A program made the position numbers and the translations under genes. Positions 4,177 through 6,058 of a DNA stretch of 6,058 nucleotides are shown here, one piece after another. Numbering within the stretch: the first letter of the stretch is position 1; the number at the start of each line of letters is the position of its first letter. The notes beneath the pieces were generated by a model. The model ran no database searches and was not told the DNA's origin. It saw only the letters and a program-made list of their open reading frames with translations. Source of the DNA: Kiritimatiellia bacterium (GTDB lineage: Bacteria > Verrucomicrobiota > Kiritimatiellia > RFP12 > UBA1067); contig JAFVZE010000226.1 in assembly GCA_017508315.1 (NCBI GenBank), positions 1 through 6,058 on the forward strand, in the 5' to 3' direction.

Positions 4177-5577
4177 TCAATCGAATCTGAACGTCTGCCC
4201 GGGAACCGGCGCGACTGCGTCGGCGATGCCGCGCTCTTTGAGCAGTTCGACCATCGCCGCGACCTTCTCGCTCTCGCCGTGAACCGCAAAGGCATGGCGG
4301 ACATTGTCTTTGATTTCGTCGAGCCAGCCGATTATCCCGGCGCGGTCGGCATGCGCCGAAAGCGCGTTTATGACTTCAACCCGGGCCCTGAGCTCCACTT
4401 CCTCGCCCAGCATCCTCAGCGGCGTGCGCCGTTCGACCACGCGGCGGCCGAGCGTGTTCTCGGCCTGATAGCCGACGATCAGCACGGCGTTGTCGGGGTT
4501 CTGCACGCAGTTCTTGAGATGGTGGACGACCCTGCCGCCCTCGCACATCCCGCTCGCCGCGATGATGACCATCGGCCCGGGCGCGTCGTTGAGCGCCATC
4601 GACTCCTCAGGGGTGCCGACGTAAACCATACCGGGATAGCTGAGCGGATCTTTGCCGGCGGCAAGCATGGCGCGCGCCTCCTCGTTGTACACCTCGCGGT
4701 GGTCGGCGTATATCCTCGTCGCTTTGCGGGAAAGCGGCGAATCGATGTACACCTTCATCTCCCGAGGCACCCGTCCGCGTTCGGCGAGGCGGTTGAGGTA
4801 ATAGATGATCTGCTGAGTGCGGCCGACCGAGAACGCCGGAATGAGCAATTTGGAATTGCGGCGGTCCACGTATTTGAGAAGTTCCTCGATTCTGGTCTCT
4901 ACATCGTCGGCCGGCGGATGCAGCCTGTCGGCGTAGGTGGATTCGATCAGCAGAATGTCCGCGCCGGATGGATATTCGAAGCGGCGCAGTATCGGCTGAT
5001 TGGGCTGGCCGAGGTCGCCCGAGAACAGAAGCCGGTGGCTGCGCCCGTGATCGGGCCTTACGTCGAGCTGCACCAGCGCGGATCCGAGAATGTGTCCGGC
5101 GTTGAAAAACTCCAGCGTGATTCCGCGCGCGATCTCGCGCGGCTCGTGGAGATGCACCGGAGTGAAGAGCTGCATCAGCGCATCCACATCCTTTTCATCG
5201 TAGAGCGGCTCGAACAGACGCTTGCCTTCGCGCCGGCGGCGCTTGTTGACATACTCAAGATCGCGCTTCTGGAGAAAGCAGGAATCCCGCAGCATGACGT
5301 CGCAGAGTTCGCTCGTCGCCTGCCGCGCGAAAACCCGACCGCGGAACCCCTGGCGCACGAGCTGCGGCAGATTCCCAGAATGGTCGATGTGGGCGTGGGA
5401 AAGGATGACGTAATCGATGGTCTTTGCGTCGAACGGAAGATTGCGGTTCTTTTCGAACGCTTCCTTGCGGTGGCCCTGATAGAGTCCGCAGTCGAGCAGA
5501 ATCCGCTTTCCGTTCGCCTCGACGAGATGCATCGAGCCCGTCGTCGTCTGCGCGGCTCCGTAAAACGTTATTTTCAT
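4177..5577 (-). CDS. MBL-fold / beta-CASP RNA-processing exonuclease-like protein
   Basis: This 466-residue protein belongs to the metallo-beta-lactamase, beta-CASP, RMMBL family of RNA endo/exonucleases (CPSF73/Ysh1-like). It has LDCGLYQG (28-35), the zinc signature HAHIDH (61-66), GHILGS with H162, SGDLG with D188, and IESTYADR (211-218). The beta-CASP region (about 230-370) includes PAFSVGRTQQ (247-256) and ASGMCEGGR (341-349). The C-terminal motifs LSAHAD (406-411) and VHGE (432-435) complete the two-metal site. All expected metal ligands are present, so it should be catalytically competent. Its likely role is RNA maturation or decay, but the exact substrate cannot be inferred. The start at MKITFYGAAQ follows GGGGG four nt upstream. 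An in-frame extension to 5757 would cross the promoter and the upstream terminator and is rejected. luxS follows 30 nt downstream. Confidence 0.93.
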   Translation of the reverse strand: MKITFYGAAQTTTGSMHLVEANGKRILLDCGLYQGHRKEAFEKNRNLPFDAKTIDYVILSHAHIDHSGNLPQLVRQGFRGRVFARQATSELCDVMLRDSCFLQKRDLEYVNKRRRREGKRLFEPLYDEKDVDALMQLFTPVHLHEPREIARGITLEFFNAGHILGSALVQLDVRPDHGRSHRLLFSGDLGQPNQPILRRFEYPSGADILLIESTYADRLHPPADDVETRIEELLKYVDRRNSKLLIPAFSVGRTQQIIYYLNRLAERGRVPREMKVYIDSPLSRKATRIYADHREVYNEEARAMLAAGKDPLSYPGMVYVGTPEESMALNDAPGPMVIIAASGMCEGGRVVHHLKNCVQNPDNAVLIVGYQAENTLGRRVVERRTPLRMLGEEVELRARVEVINALSAHADRAGIIGWLDEIKDNVRHAFAVHGESEKVAAMVELLKERGIADAVAPVPGQTFRFD

Positions 5578-5617
5578 GCTTCCCCCTTTCTGTCGGCCAA
5601 GCGACTCGCCGGACACG

Positions 5618-5626
5618 ATTATAGCA
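5618..5626 (-). promoter_or_regulatory. Extended -10 promoter of the MBL-luxS unit
   Basis: The minus strand reads TGC-TATAAT (5626-5618), a perfect -10 with the extended TGn element. No good -35 is visible at 17-18 bp, which an extended -10 can compensate for. The +1 should fall near 5611, giving a 5' UTR of about 34 nt before the ATG at 5577. Confidence 0.7.
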
Positions 5627-5677
5627 AAACCTGACGCCATGCGTACAGATATTCCCGTCCTGCCTATCAGACCACAC

Positions 5678-5704
5678 AAGCCCCGCGCTTTCGGCGCGAG
5701 GCTT
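5678..5704 (-). terminator. Terminator-like hairpin after the lipoprotein gene
   Basis: An 11-bp stem with one G-U pair (AAGCCTCGCGC / GCGCGGGGCTT on the minus strand) and a 5-nt loop lies about 30 nt past the lipoprotein stop. The tail is TGTGTGGTCT, so the U-tract is poor. It separates the lipoprotein from the MBL-luxS unit. Confidence 0.6.
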
Positions 5705-5734
5705 GCTGTATCACTTAAGTATGGGATCGGGAGA

Positions 5735-5953
5735 TTACTTTCCGGTCTTGGCTTCAACGTGTGCGCCGCTCGTGCTTACGCCCGCTCCGGCGCTGGTCCC
5801 GCCGACATTGGCTTTTACGCCGACGCCGCACTGCGACTTGCAGCATTTTTCGGGAGCTTTCTGTTTGCATGACCCGCAACCGAGCCAGCAGCATCCTGTC
5901 ATGGTAATCGCGACGGCAACAGCCGTCACAACCGCGATCGGGTTCACCTTCAT
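5735..5953 (-). CDS. Small Cys-rich lipoprotein
   Basis: This 72-residue protein has a hydrophobic signal (residues 5-18, preceded by Lys2) and a lipobox-like MTGC at 18-21. Cys21 should therefore be lipidated and the mature protein be only about 52 residues. After the lipid Cys it has Cys at 22, 26, 29, 37, 38 and 42, a CC-x3-C-x2-C-x7-CC-x3-C spacing. A low-complexity Gly/Ala/Val/Ser/Thr tail ends in EAKTGK. The cysteines could bind metal or form disulfides in the envelope, but no family was recognised. The start is supported by GAGG upstream and by a promoter at 6042-6014. It appears monocistronic and has a terminator-like hairpin. The lipobox has Met where Leu/Val is most common, so signal peptidase II processing is likely but not certain. 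Confidence 0.8.
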   Translation of the reverse strand: MKVNPIAVVTAVAVAITMTGCCWLGCGSCKQKAPEKCCKSQCGVGVKANVGGTSAGAGVSTSGAHVEAKTGK

Positions 5954-5983
5954 GGCTTACCTCACTTTCTTTGATGCGTCTTG

Positions 5984-6000
5984 CCGGAAACCGTTTCCGG
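5984..6000. repeat. Perfect inverted repeat in the lipoprotein 5' UTR
   Basis: On the plus strand CCGGAAA-CCG-TTTCCGG forms a 7-bp stem with a 3-nt loop. It lies just downstream of the predicted +1 (about 6007), so it would form a hairpin at the very 5' end of the lipoprotein mRNA. Alternatively it is an operator overlapping the initiation region. Confidence 0.45.
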
Positions 6001-6013
6001 TTCGACGCTGAAA

Positions 6014-6042
6014 ATACTACTCCTTTTTCCGTTCACCGTCAA
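6014..6042 (-). promoter_or_regulatory. Sigma70 promoter of the lipoprotein gene
   Basis: TTGACG (6042-6037), a 17-bp spacer and TAGTAT (6019-6014) are seen on the minus strand. The -35 matches five of six consensus bases and the -10 four of six. The +1 should be near 6007, about 54 nt before the ATG at 5953. Confidence 0.65.
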
Positions 6043-6058
6043 TAGGGGAAATTCAGAT

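Noticed and set aside
3592..5634. 680-codon open frame on the plus strand opposite luxS and the MBL gene
   Set aside because: It is the antisense of two clearly recognised genes and has no domain-like composition; such frames arise from GC-rich codon bias.
5578..5757. 60-residue N-terminal extension of the MBL-fold protein
   Set aside because: It would cover the extended -10 promoter and the upstream hairpin, and the MBL fold starts at MKITFYG after a G-rich ribosome-binding site.

Overview
The window looks like chromosomal DNA from a GC-rich bacterium. It carries housekeeping genes packed on the minus strand and flanked by small exported proteins. Gene content does not fix the lineage. The small lipoprotein, the His-rich secreted peptide and the DAHP synthase to chorismate mutase/prephenate dehydratase gene order would fit a member of the PVC group such as Lentisphaerae or Verrucomicrobia, but that is a weak inference. 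No mobile element, CRISPR array, tRNA or rRNA was seen.

Layout from left to right. Positions 2-262 (minus) hold the N-terminal part of an unrecognised small membrane protein that runs off the left edge, in a stretch visibly richer in AT than the rest. Positions 509-793 (plus) encode a secreted His/Cys/Pro-rich peptide, followed by a hairpin. Positions 794-1187 have no gene, only hairpins and a strong terminator. Then, all on the minus strand and read right to left, come a Cys-rich mini-lipoprotein (5953-5735), an MBL-fold/beta-CASP RNase-like protein (5577-4177), luxS (4146-3637), a short aromatic-rich leader peptide (3556-3485), a type I-beta DAHP synthase (3382-2369) and a bifunctional chorismate mutase/prephenate dehydratase, pheA (2336-1188).

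The most interesting element lies between luxS and the DAHP synthase. A near-consensus sigma70 promoter (TTGACA, 18 bp, TATACT) fires almost directly onto a 23-codon ORF in which 10 residues are Phe or Tyr (8 of 11 in the run from residue 5 to 15). A 10-bp hairpin plus U5 terminator follows it. The last codons of the leader contain a 9-nt segment exactly complementary to the 5' arm of that terminator, and upstream aromatic codons can pair with that same segment. This is the architecture of ribosome-mediated transcription attenuation. It would let Phe/Tyr-tRNA charging control the first step of the shikimate pathway together with the committed steps to phenylalanine. The PheA protein also keeps an ACT domain with the GAL and ESRP motifs expected for feedback inhibition by Phe, so the pathway seems controlled at both the RNA and the enzyme level.

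No separate terminator is visible between luxS and the leader promoter. Transcripts from the MBL-luxS unit therefore probably run into the attenuator, which may also serve as their terminator.
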